In this document: one piece after another, positions 52,676 to 61,145 of the stretch | How positions within the stretch are numbered: the stretch's first letter is position 1 | Layout of the letters: each line of letters begins with the position of its first letter | Source: Chloroflexota bacterium | Lineage (GTDB): Bacteria; Chloroflexota; Anaerolineae; UBA1429 | DNA length: 64,000 nucleotides | Reading direction: 5' to 3' | NCBI GenBank assembly: GCA_019873625.1 | Contig: JAIOAW010000005.1 | Coordinates: forward strand, 60,623-124,622 | Position numbers and translations under genes: made by a program | The notes under the pieces: model-generated | Database searches by the model: none | What the model saw: only the letters and a program-made list of their open reading frames with translations | Told to the model about the DNA's origin: nothing

Positions 52676-55600
52676 GTGAACGAACGAACCCGCCTCGCCA
52701 GCCTATATCCTCTCGTCATTGCCCTCTTTGCCGTGCTATGCCTCGCGCGCCCCGCCTTGGCCGAGCCGCCCACAGGGCGCGCCACGCTCACCCTAGAAGG
52801 GCTAGAGGGGCGCCCCCAATTCGCCGTAAGCCCGGAGGGCGAGGCGCTGCTCGCTTGGTGGGCGCGCCCTCAAGAAGGGGAGACCCCGCACCTCTACCTT
52901 GCCCGATCGCCGAGTTGGGCGCCGCAAGACCTCGGTGCCCTCCCCCCTGGCGCGGCGGTGGGAGATGTGCTCCTGCGCCCTGGGCGTGAAGCGGCCCTAG
53001 CCTGGAGTTACTCCACCACGCGCACCGAGATGATCCAATGGGTGGTGCCCGGTTCGCCTTGGCCGGCCCCTCAGGCAGAACCGTTTCGCGCTTGGCGTGC
53101 CTATGCCCTCGATGGCGCGTTATGGGCTGTGGCTTGGCGCACGGAGGAGGGATTGGCCATCCGCCGTGGGGCGGGCGCCATCACAGAGACGATTCCCCTC
53201 GCCCCGCAAGCCTCTTTGGAGGCGCTCCGCTTGGCCATAGATGCCCAAGGCGGCGGCCACATCGCTTGGGCCATCCGCGAGGAGCCGGGCGTCCGAGGGG
53301 GCATCTATTATGCGTCGGTTGTGCGCGGGGCGGTGCCTGTGCCGATCTGGCCCCGCGCGCGAGAAATCGCCTTGAGCGCCGGGCCAGATGGCGTAGCTCA
53401 CTTGGCCTGGGTCGAGGAGGATGTGCTGTATTACGCCTCCAGCATCGCCTGGCAAACGCCTATCTCTGTGGCGCAAGGCCTGACCGATATGGAGGCCTTG
53501 GCCCTAGCGGCTGGGCCTGACGCGACGGCCCGCCTGGTGTGGGCAAGCGAGGGGCGTTTGTGGACGATCTCTTCTACTCAGTGGGGAAGGCCCACCTTTT
53601 TGGCGGAAGGCGTTTCGCCAAACCGGCTGATGGCCGGTGTGGATGGGCGAGACCGACTCCACGTGATGTGGATTTCTGCCGAGGCCCCACAGCAGGCGCA
53701 CTACCTCTTGGTGGATCGCCCGCCCTTGCAGGTGCAAGTGGTCTACCCCATCGAGGGGGAAATGATCACTGAGGAGACCCTGGCCCGCGCCGAAAGCAAC
53801 GCGCCTTACGGGTGGGTGGAGCGCGTCGCCTTTTACCTCGAAGAGAAGGAGGGCACCCTTTACAGCCTTGGGGTAGATCAAACGGAGGCCGATGGGTGGG
53901 CCGTGCCCCTTTCTCCGAATGGGCTACGGCGGCAGGGGCGTTACCGCGTCGTGGCCTTTGCCGCCGTGCGGGGCGGGGAGATCTTGCGGGCCGAAGGGGG
54001 GTGGTTCCGCGCCCAACCGCCGGAGGAACCTGCGGTGTGGCTCTATCTGCAAGGGGCGCGGCCTATGCGGGGGCAAGGGGTTGTTTGGGCCTGGGTGCCG
54101 CCTGAGAGCGGGGGAATAACGGACCTCGACCTCTATGCCGTGCCAGCGCGCACCGCCTTTTGCGAAGGCGATGGCTCCCCGTGCCCGCTGGGGGTGCCCC
54201 TTTACCTCGGCCACTATCCCTTTCGCCAAGAAGGGGGCGCTCAACGGTTGTCGTTCCCCCTTGAGGCTTTGCAGGATGGCCCCTATCTCCTCAAGGCGCA
54301 TTTGGACGTTGGCGATGGGCAAACGGCCTGGGTTACGGCCTCCTCGCCGATGGAGGTGGAGCGCACCGCTCGCCCCAGGGTTGAAATTGTCTCTCCCAAA
54401 GGGGCTTGGGTCAGTGGGGAGAGGTTCTTTCTAGCCGCTCAGGTCGCCCATCCCTTCGGCGTGGTGCAGCGCGTGGATTTCTACCTCGAACGGGCCTCCG
54501 AAAGGCAAGCCGATGCGCCCCCTACGGCGCCCTCGCTCCTGTGGGTGGGGAGCGATAGCGATGGGGTGGATGGTTGGGCCGTGCCCGTGATGGCGAATGC
54601 TTTTTGGCAGGGTGGGCCGTGGTATGCCTGGGCCATCGCCTACGATGCGGAGGGGCTTTCTGTAAGGGCGCGCTCGGCGGAGCCGTTCACCATCTTGGGG
54701 CCGACGCGGGCCGCCCTCAAGTGGCTCTCCCCCACCGAAGGGGCACCCTTGCAGGGCACAGTGCCCATCGAGGCGGCGGTGACCCAAGGGCAAGGCCCCC
54801 TTGCGGTGGAGGCCTATCTTGAAACGGGGGGTGCGCTTCAGCCCTTGGGCTTGCTCACCCAAGAGGGCGCATCCTGGAGGCGAGATTGGGATACGACGGT
54901 TCACCCCGATGGTGCGTACCGCCTGCTTCTCCTCTCGGTTTACGAGGGGGGGTGGTATGATTTCCTTTATAGCCCGCTTCTCCGCATTGGGAATGGTTCC
55001 GCGCCTTGGGCACTCTTGGCCGAGCCAGATTCTGGGCGCGGGATGTTCCGGGGGGAAGTAACCCTTAGCCTCGCCTGGCAGGGCAAAGGGCCGGCCTTCT
55101 TTGGAGAAAGTGCGCCCCGGGCAGTGCGCCTCTTTTTGCGGGAGGCCGACGGACCGTGGCTGCCCATCGCCGAGGGGAGTTTGCCGGGGGCGCTCGGCCC
55201 TGGCGAGGCCTGGCGCACGGTGTGGAACACCCGCACCGTGCTCGATGGCGATTACACCCTCATCGCGCTGGTGGCCAGCCCCGATGGGGGGTGGGCGCGG
55301 CTAGAGAGGCCCTTCTCCATCCGCAACGAGACGCCCTCCCTCGCCTTTGGGCCGCTCCGCGACGTGTGGCGGGGCCAAGAACGCATCACCTGGCAGATAG
55401 ACCAGCCTGTAGATCGGCCCATTACCGTAACCGCCTTGTATAGCCCGAGCGGCCAGGATGATTGGCTCCTCATCGGCCACGCCTTGCCGGGCGAGGACTC
55501 GCTCTTGTGGGATACGCGCGCCGCGCCCGACTCGGGCCAGGGCCGCTTGCGCCTCACGGCGTGCAACGGTTTGCGCTGCGCGAGTGCGGTGAGCGACCTC

Positions 55601-58060
55601 ATCCGCGTAGATAATGCGAACGAAGCGCCCCTCGTGGCTTTGCTTTCGCCCTCGCTGGGCGAGCCGCAGAGCGGCGCGGTGCCCATCGCCTGGGAGGTTT
55701 GGGACCCCGACGGCGACGAGATGACGTTGACGCTTGAATTCCGGCGCGGCGGTGAACCCTGGTCGCTCTTACGAAGCGGCCTCCCTTCGAGTGGCCGCTT
55801 CGTCTGGGATGTGAGCGCCCTGCTCCCCGGCGACGATTACGCCCTTCGCCTTACTGCGCAAGACGCTCGGGGCGCCCAGGGCGCCGCGCTGGTGGAGGGC
55901 CTCGTCATACGGCGGAATGCGCCGCCCACTGTGCGCCTGGTGTGGCCCAACGAGGGCGTCCGCCTGGTGGATCGCACGGCCATCCTCTACCAGGCGAGCG
56001 ATCGCGACCGCGATACCCTGACCATCTCGCTCTATTACAGCGACAACGGTGGGCAGACATGGCTCCCCATTGCCGAAGGGGTGGAGAATACGGGGTATTA
56101 CCTGTGGCAGGTTTCTTTTTTGCCGCCGGGCGCGCAGTACCGCGTGCGCGTGGCGGCAAGCGACGGCCTTGCCACGGCCTATGATGAGAGCGACGGCGTG
56201 TTCGCCATCGGCGCAGAGGAGCCGCCCCGCGTGAGCCTTCAGGTGGCCTCAGGGGAAGTGCTCTCAGGGTTGCAAGTTGTGCGCTGGGGCGTATCCGACG
56301 CGGAACGGCGGGCTTGGCGCGTGCAGATCGCCTTGCGCCCGGTCGGCGGCTCCCGCTGGTTGACCTTGGCCGAGGCCCCTGCGGGCGTAGGCGCTTGGCT
56401 TTGGAATACGCGCCCCTGGCCAGATGGCGCGTACGAACTGCGGCTCGCCCTTTATGAAGCGGGGGCCGAGGCCCTTGGGCCGCCCGCCGCGGTGGACGCC
56501 AAACCCGTGCGGATAGCCAACGCCCAGAACCTGCCCCCGCGCGTGGAACTCTTGGCGCCCCAAGGGGGCGAGATATGGAGCGGCATCCACGAGATCGCCT
56601 GGCAGGCGACGGATGCCGATAGCCGCGTGCTCACGGCGACCATCCACATAAGCCGCGACGGCGGCGCGTCGTGGGAGCCGATCGCCACGGTAGATGCCCA
56701 CCCAGGGTGGGCCTTGTGGGATGCGGGGGCCTTCCCGCCGGGGCAAACCTACCTTGTGCGCCTCCGCGTGAGCGATGGCCAGAATGAGGTCTCGGCCCGC
56801 AGCGCCGGCACCTTTGCGGTGGCGCAACGGCGAGCCGTGCCGCCCGAAATCGCCTTTGCCTCGCTGGATGGCGTTACGATTTCCACAGGGCGCGATGTCA
56901 TCTCTTGGAGGGCTGCGGATGCCGATGGAGATGCCCTCACGGTGGCCCTTTGGGTGAGCGAAGATCGCGAGAGATGGCTCCCTCTGGCCTCACGGCTGGC
57001 CAATACAGGCCAATATCTCCTCCCCACGCCACTGCCCGATCAGCCGCTCTGGCTGCGCCTCACCGTGGATGACGGCCTTTACCGCACGGGGTACGTGTGG
57101 TTCGCCCCGCCCAGCCTGCGCCCTTATGCCCCGCCGGTTGAGATAACCCTCGAAGCGCCCCAGGCCGGCGATCTCCTCTCGGGGATGGCGTGGGTTCGCT
57201 GGCGAGCCGCGGTGCGCCCCGTCGAACAGGCCGTCGCGCTCGACCTGGATGCGAGCGCCGACGGGGGACTCACCTGGCAGCCCTTAGCGCGCGACCTGCC
57301 GAATACGGGCAGTTACGCGTGGGATACGACCATTGTGCCCAATGGCACCTATCGCCTGCGCATAACGGCCAAAGGCGAGACGTTCTCGCGCACCTACCTT
57401 TCGGGCACTTTTCAGGTGCATAACGACAAGCGATCAATGCCCATCGTCTCCCTCCTTGCGCCGCAAGGGGGTGAGGTCTGGTGGGGGATGCAGGAGATTC
57501 GCTGGCGCGCCGAGGATGCCGATGGGGATCGTTTGACGATGAACCTGGCCTACAGCACCGACCGCGGCGCCACATGGGAGCCGCTGGCCTTCTCGATTCC
57601 GAACACGGGTTTCTACGTGTGGGATACGACAGCCCTGCCCAACAGCGAAGAGGTGTGGTTCCGCTTGAGCGCGAGCGATGGGCTGTGGACGGCCTGGACG
57701 GTAAGCAACGGCCCGGTGGCCCTGCGCAACCCGCTCGTTCCCAGCGTGAGGCTGTTGGTCAATGCCCCTACGGGCCGATGGCAGGGGGTGCAGGCCATCT
57801 CTTGGAAAACCTCCACATCGGGGCGCACACCGCGCGTGACCCTGCGCGCCTCGGTGGATGGCGGCCCGTGGCAGGTGTTGGCGCGCGACCTCGATGCCCA
57901 AGGCACCTTGGAGTGGGCGACGGCCCAGGTGCCAGAAGGCGCGCAGGTGCGCCTGCAGGCCATCGCTTCGGCGGGGGTGACCCAGGGCATAGACACCCGA
58001 TGGGAGCCGATCCTGGTGCGGGGTAATCAGCGCTTCCGGCCGCCGTTTTATCCTCGGTGA
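52676..58060 (+). CDS. Giant secreted protein: beta-propeller-like region and about 13 Ig-like repeats
   Basis: 1794 residues from GTG 52676. A signal peptide (SLYPLVIALFAVLCLARPALA) ends near residue 29. Residues about 35-340 contain repeating strands with xHxAW-type turns (GGHIAWAIRE, GVAHLAWVEE, DRLHVMWISA), as in a six-bladed beta-propeller. From about 345 about 13 Ig/Fn3-like modules of 85-115 residues follow. The later ones share LLAPQGGEvWxG, ITWxAxDADGD, a DGGxxWxPL turn and NTGxYxWDT. There is no membrane anchor, LPXTG or PorSS tail. Asp-rich DADGD loops may bind calcium. Release or attachment by other means is likely. Domain repetition suggests a fibre-like adhesin or scaffold. It follows the LysM-TPR gene by 91 bp, so it is probably in the same operon. 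Confidence 0.82.
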   Translation: MNERTRLASLYPLVIALFAVLCLARPALAEPPTGRATLTLEGLEGRPQFAVSPEGEALLAWWARPQEGETPHLYLARSPSWAPQDLGALPPGAAVGDVLLRPGREAALAWSYSTTRTEMIQWVVPGSPWPAPQAEPFRAWRAYALDGALWAVAWRTEEGLAIRRGAGAITETIPLAPQASLEALRLAIDAQGGGHIAWAIREEPGVRGGIYYASVVRGAVPVPIWPRAREIALSAGPDGVAHLAWVEEDVLYYASSIAWQTPISVAQGLTDMEALALAAGPDATARLVWASEGRLWTISSTQWGRPTFLAEGVSPNRLMAGVDGRDRLHVMWISAEAPQQAHYLLVDRPPLQVQVVYPIEGEMITEETLARAESNAPYGWVERVAFYLEEKEGTLYSLGVDQTEADGWAVPLSPNGLRRQGRYRVVAFAAVRGGEILRAEGGWFRAQPPEEPAVWLYLQGARPMRGQGVVWAWVPPESGGITDLDLYAVPARTAFCEGDGSPCPLGVPLYLGHYPFRQEGGAQRLSFPLEALQDGPYLLKAHLDVGDGQTAWVTASSPMEVERTARPRVEIVSPKGAWVSGERFFLAAQVAHPFGVVQRVDFYLERASERQADAPPTAPSLLWVGSDSDGVDGWAVPVMANAFWQGGPWYAWAIAYDAEGLSVRARSAEPFTILGPTRAALKWLSPTEGAPLQGTVPIEAAVTQGQGPLAVEAYLETGGALQPLGLLTQEGASWRRDWDTTVHPDGAYRLLLLSVYEGGWYDFLYSPLLRIGNGSAPWALLAEPDSGRGMFRGEVTLSLAWQGKGPAFFGESAPRAVRLFLREADGPWLPIAEGSLPGALGPGEAWRTVWNTRTVLDGDYTLIALVASPDGGWARLERPFSIRNETPSLAFGPLRDVWRGQERITWQIDQPVDRPITVTALYSPSGQDDWLLIGHALPGEDSLLWDTRAAPDSGQGRLRLTACNGLRCASAVSDLIRVDNANEAPLVALLSPSLGEPQSGAVPIAWEVWDPDGDEMTLTLEFRRGGEPWSLLRSGLPSSGRFVWDVSALLPGDDYALRLTAQDARGAQGAALVEGLVIRRNAPPTVRLVWPNEGVRLVDRTAILYQASDRDRDTLTISLYYSDNGGQTWLPIAEGVENTGYYLWQVSFLPPGAQYRVRVAASDGLATAYDESDGVFAIGAEEPPRVSLQVASGEVLSGLQVVRWGVSDAERRAWRVQIALRPVGGSRWLTLAEAPAGVGAWLWNTRPWPDGAYELRLALYEAGAEALGPPAAVDAKPVRIANAQNLPPRVELLAPQGGEIWSGIHEIAWQATDADSRVLTATIHISRDGGASWEPIATVDAHPGWALWDAGAFPPGQTYLVRLRVSDGQNEVSARSAGTFAVAQRRAVPPEIAFASLDGVTISTGRDVISWRAADADGDALTVALWVSEDRERWLPLASRLANTGQYLLPTPLPDQPLWLRLTVDDGLYRTGYVWFAPPSLRPYAPPVEITLEAPQAGDLLSGMAWVRWRAAVRPVEQAVALDLDASADGGLTWQPLARDLPNTGSYAWDTTIVPNGTYRLRITAKGETFSRTYLSGTFQVHNDKRSMPIVSLLAPQGGEVWWGMQEIRWRAEDADGDRLTMNLAYSTDRGATWEPLAFSIPNTGFYVWDTTALPNSEEVWFRLSASDGLWTAWTVSNGPVALRNPLVPSVRLLVNAPTGRWQGVQAISWKTSTSGRTPRVTLRASVDGGPWQVLARDLDAQGTLEWATAQVPEGAQVRLQAIASAGVTQGIDTRWEPILVRGNQRFRPPFYPR

Positions 58061-58118
58061 GGGGCGACGGGGCGCGCCCTTGGGCCTGCGTGGCCGAAAA
58101 ACTCTCGGAAGGCCTCAC

Positions 58119-58147
58119 TTGACGATATGTTCCTTTCTACGTATCTT
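58119..58147 (+). promoter_or_regulatory. Candidate promoter of the obg operon
   Basis: TTGACG (58119-58124), a 17-base spacer and TATCTT (58142-58147). The start would be near 58154, just before the hairpin at 58165, giving an 85-base leader to the TTG start of Obg. Confidence 0.5.
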
Positions 58148-58164
58148 TGTTCAGCCAGATATCC

Positions 58165-58184
58165 AAGGCCCCTAGGGGCCTTTT
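58165..58184 (+). terminator. Hairpin with T-run between the giant gene and obg
   Basis: AAGGCCCCTAGGGGCCTT is a perfect 18-base palindrome whose last two bases begin a run of four T (58181-58184). It can end the upstream transcript. If the promoter at 58119 is used, it would also be a leader attenuator for obg. Confidence 0.55.
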
Positions 58185-58238
58185 GCATCCATAGGCGCGA
58201 TGAGCATTCGACGGCGTGCGAACCAGGAGAGAAAAGGG

Positions 58239-59492
58239 TTGTTTTTTGACGAGGCGGTCATCAGAGTGCGGGCCGGCCGGGGCGGCAACGGCTGTGTGAG
58301 TTTTCGCCGTGAAAAGTATGTGCCCTTTGGGGGGCCGAACGGCGGCCACGGCGGGGCAGGCGGGAATGTCTATCTCCGCGTGAACCCCCAGTTGAACACG
58401 CTCCTGCCCTTTGCCCATCAACGCCATTTTGCCGCCGAGAACGGCCAGCATGGTATGGGTAAGGGGATGCACGGCCGCAATGGGGCGGACCTCTATATCG
58501 AGGTGCCCCCCGGCACCACCGTGCGCGATGCGCAAACGGGCGAATTGTTGGGCGACCTCACTCAGCCGGGGCAAGAACTCCTCGTGGCGCGCGGTGGGCG
58601 CGGTGGGCGCGGGAACGAGGCCTTCAAATCTCCCACGCGCCAGGCGCCGCGCTTTGCCGAAAAGGGTGCCCCCGGCGAGGAACGCACCCTGCGCTTGGAA
58701 CTCCGCCTCATCGCCGATGTAGGGCTGGTGGGCAAGCCCAACGCGGGCAAGTCCACCCTCCTGAGCCGGGTGAGCGCGGCGCGCCCCAAGATCGCCGATT
58801 ATCCCTTTACCACGCTCACGCCGAACCTCGGCGTGGTGGAGGTGGATGGCCGCACATTTGTGATGGCCGATATCCCCGGCCTCATCGAGGGGGCCCACGC
58901 AGGGGCCGGTTTGGGGCTGCAGTTCTTGCGCCACGTGGAACGCACGCGGCTCTTGGTGCACCTTTTGGATGGCGCTAGCCCAGACCCCGCCGGGGACTAT
59001 GCCGCCATCAACCGCGAACTCGCGCTTTATAGCGCCAAGTTGGCCTCCAAGCCGCAGATCGTCGTGCTGAACAAATTGGACCTCCCCGAGGCGCGCGCCC
59101 GTTGGGCGCCCTTGCGCCGGGAACTCGGCGAGGAGGTGCTCGGCATTTCGGCGGCCACGGGGGAGGGCGTCTCTGGCTTGCTGCGGGTGATTATGGAGCG
59201 CTTGGAGGAACTGCCCGCCGAAGAGCCGATGGAAGAGATGCCCATCCTGCGGCCCTTGGAGGCGCGCGAGAGCACGGCCTTTACCGTGGAAAAACTCGGC
59301 GAGGGCGTGTTCCGCGTGCGCGGCGAGGAGATCGAGCGCTTGGCCTTGATGACCGATTGGTCGAACGATGAGGCCATCGAGCGGTTTGAACGGATTATGC
59401 TCGCCCGGGGCATTTCGGCGCGGCTGGAAGAAGAGGGCGTCCGCCTCGGCGACACGGTCTATATTGGCGAGATCGAACTGGAATGGCGCTAG
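58239..59492 (+). CDS. obg: Obg GTPase
   Basis: 417 residues from TTG 58239, with AGGAGAG seven bases upstream. This start gives the standard N-terminus of the family ([17 protein letters not shown]); the ATG at 58200 adds 13 basic residues and has no ribosome site. The Gly-rich Obg fold covers 1-155. The GTPase domain follows with G1 [10 protein letters not shown]3 DIPGLIEG and G4 NKLD. The C-terminal OCT domain (about 335-415; [23 protein letters not shown]) is present. Obg acts in late assembly of the 50S ribosomal subunit and stress control. nadD overlaps its end by 10 bp, the usual neighbourhood for this pair. Confidence 0.95.
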   Translation: MFFDEAVIRVRAGRGGNGCVSFRREKYVPFGGPNGGHGGAGGNVYLRVNPQLNTLLPFAHQRHFAAENGQHGMGKGMHGRNGADLYIEVPPGTTVRDAQTGELLGDLTQPGQELLVARGGRGGRGNEAFKSPTRQAPRFAEKGAPGEERTLRLELRLIADVGLVGKPNAGKSTLLSRVSAARPKIADYPFTTLTPNLGVVEVDGRTFVMADIPGLIEGAHAGAGLGLQFLRHVERTRLLVHLLDGASPDPAGDYAAINRELALYSAKLASKPQIVVLNKLDLPEARARWAPLRRELGEEVLGISAATGEGVSGLLRVIMERLEELPAEEPMEEMPILRPLEARESTAFTVEKLGEGVFRVRGEEIERLALMTDWSNDEAIERFERIMLARGISARLEEEGVRLGDTVYIGEIELEWR

Positions 59493-60115
59493 CCCCTCGA
59501 CCCATCGCCCGCCTGGGCATTCTGGGCGGTACGTTTGACCCCGTGCACATCGCGCACCTCATCATCGCCGAGGAGGCGCGCTACTTCTGCCACCTCGACC
59601 GCGTGCTCTTTGTGCCGGCGCGCCTTTCCCCGCTCAAGATACAAGAGGGTACCCTTTTTAGCGCCGAGGAACGCTATGAGATGGTTCGGCTGGCTACGGC
59701 GGATCACCCGGCCTTCGAGGTCTCTCGGGTGGATCTCGACCGCGAGGGGCCTTCGTTCACAGCAGATACCTTACGCCTCTTGCGCGAGGCTTACGGCCCC
59801 GAGACGGCGCTCTTTTTCATTATGGGGATGGATTCCTTCGTTAGCCTGCCGCATTGGGTGCGCCCGCAGGAGATCATCCGCCTGGCACGGTTGGTGGTCA
59901 TCAACCGGCCGGGCTTCCGGCCCGATATGGCCGCGTTAGAGCGCCAAGTGCCCGGAATAGGGCAAGCGACGGAGATGCTCCTCACGCTGGAGATCGGCAT
60001 CTCCTCTACCGAACTTCGGCGGCGCATCCGGCAAGGGCTGCCCATTCGCTACCAGGTGCCCGCGGCGGTAGAAGATTTCATCCACGCGCGCTACCCCTTG
60101 CAGGAGCCGAGGTGA
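59483..60115 (+). CDS. nadD: Nicotinate-nucleotide adenylyltransferase
   Basis: 210 residues, overlapping obg by 10 bp. The nucleotidyltransferase motif is [15 protein letters not shown] (His pair for ATP), with [11 protein letters not shown] binding the nicotinate side, and [10 protein letters not shown] near the C-terminus. It adenylates nicotinate mononucleotide to give deamido-NAD in the cytoplasm. The order obg-nadD is widely conserved. The next gene starts on the A of its TGA stop (TGATG), so translation is coupled. Confidence 0.95.
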   Translation: MALAPRPIARLGILGGTFDPVHIAHLIIAEEARYFCHLDRVLFVPARLSPLKIQEGTLFSAEERYEMVRLATADHPAFEVSRVDLDREGPSFTADTLRLLREAYGPETALFFIMGMDSFVSLPHWVRPQEIIRLARLVVINRPGFRPDMAALERQVPGIGQATEMLLTLEIGISSTELRRRIRQGLPIRYQVPAAVEDFIHARYPLQEPR

Positions 60116-60951
60116 TGGGCGACCCTTTGCTTCGCATCAGCCTTTCGACGGCCTGCTTGGCTCCCCTTTCGCTTGAGGCGACGATGCGCCTCGCTGCCGA
60201 GGCCGGGTTTATGCAGGTGGAACTCGTCCTCACGCCGGAGACAGCGCGCCTTGGCGCGGAGGGCGTGCGGGCGATCGCGCAGAAATATGGCCTGAGCATC
60301 CCCACGGTGCACCAGCGGCTGATGGGCTTGGGGCGCTGGACGCTTGCCGCCCGTTTACTCGAAGCGGCCGATATGGCCCGCCGGCTCGGCGCGGAATGCG
60401 CCGTGGCCCATGCCCCCTGGGCGCGCACCGAAGAGGACCCCCACTTTCAGGCCTGGCTTCGCGCGCTCGACGTGGCCCAAAGAGATTTATCCGGTGCACC
60501 CACCCGCCTGACGGTCGAAAACTATACCCAGCCCCCGACCGGGGCCGGCGCCGCTTTTTTGAGTGACCCGCAGGCCCTGGCCCGCTTTGCCCAAGAGCAC
60601 GGGGTGTGGATCACCTACGACACGTGCCATGCCGGGTCCGCCGGGCTGGATCTCCTCGCAACCTATGACCTTTTGAGGCCGCTCCTGGCGAACATTCATC
60701 TCAGCGATCGGCGTGGCCTCTTCGCCCCCCTTTCCGATGGGCACCTCGTCTCGGTGTTCACCCATCACCAGATGCCCGGCGCGGGCGATTTGCCTTTGCA
60801 CGACTTCTTGCGCCGGCTCGTGGCGGATGGCTACCGAGGCCCGGTGAGCGTGGAGGTGAACCCCGTGGCGCTGGGCGTTTGGTGGCCGGCCTGGCGGCGG
60901 CGGAATTTGGGGCGGATCGTAGAGTATGTTCGCTCCGCTGGCCGCGGGTGA
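60115..60951 (+). CDS. TIM-barrel sugar phosphate isomerase/epimerase-like protein
   Basis: 278 residues from ATG 60115, sharing one base with the nadD stop. It belongs to the AP-endonuclease-2/xylose-isomerase-like barrel family (FMQVELVLTPE; VAHAPWARTEED; TRLTVENYTQPP; VWITYDTCHAGS; NIHLSDR; VSVEVNPVALG). Glu and His residues at the ends of strands (VEN, DTCH, HLSD, VEV) could bind a divalent metal as in the family. Roles in the family range from sugar isomerases to DNA repair nucleases; this single-domain form is more like the sugar enzymes. Its stop codon lies at the edge of the dispersed repeat copy 3. Confidence 0.8.
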   Translation: MGDPLLRISLSTACLAPLSLEATMRLAAEAGFMQVELVLTPETARLGAEGVRAIAQKYGLSIPTVHQRLMGLGRWTLAARLLEAADMARRLGAECAVAHAPWARTEEDPHFQAWLRALDVAQRDLSGAPTRLTVENYTQPPTGAGAAFLSDPQALARFAQEHGVWITYDTCHAGSAGLDLLATYDLLRPLLANIHLSDRRGLFAPLSDGHLVSVFTHHQMPGAGDLPLHDFLRRLVADGYRGPVSVEVNPVALGVWWPAWRRRNLGRIVEYVRSAGRG

Positions 60952-61051
60952 GGGCCATATTCGGAGCGCGGGCCTCCTGGCCCGCGTGCGAGGCTCCAGC
61001 CTCGCGCACCTTCCCTCACCCTGACCCTCTCCCACGTAAAGTGGGAGAGGG
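60946..61051 (-). repeat. Composite hairpin repeat, copy 3 (inverted)
   Basis: In reverse complement this reads CCCTCTCCCACTTTAC-GTGGGAGAGGG, TCAGGGTGAGGG, GCGCGAGGC-TGGA-GCCTCGC, GCGGGCC-AGGA-GGCCCGC, then TCCGAATATGGCCCTCACCC: the complete element. It begins within the last codons of the isomerase gene and ends 95 bases before MurE. The TCAGGGTGAGGG and CCCTCACCC parts act as a pair of terminal inverted repeats. Confidence 0.8.
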
Positions 61052-61085
61052 AACGCCGTACAGCGCTCGTCTCGCGCCCCGATTT

Positions 61086-61113
61086 TTGTCCCTTCTCTCT
61101 ATCGCGCTACAAT
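61086..61113 (+). promoter_or_regulatory. Candidate promoter of murE
   Basis: TTGTCC (61086-61091), a 16-base spacer and TACAAT (61108-61113). It follows repeat copy 3 and would start near 61120, about 26 bases before the ATG at 61146. Confidence 0.45.
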
Positions 61114-61145
61114 GCCCCCGAAATCCTTTCTGCGAGGAGCCTCCG

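Noticed and set aside
60879..61145. N-terminal extension of MurE
   Set aside because: It runs through repeat copy 3 and the promoter-like region; the Mur ligase domain starts at MVSLDVL with a ribosome site just upstream.
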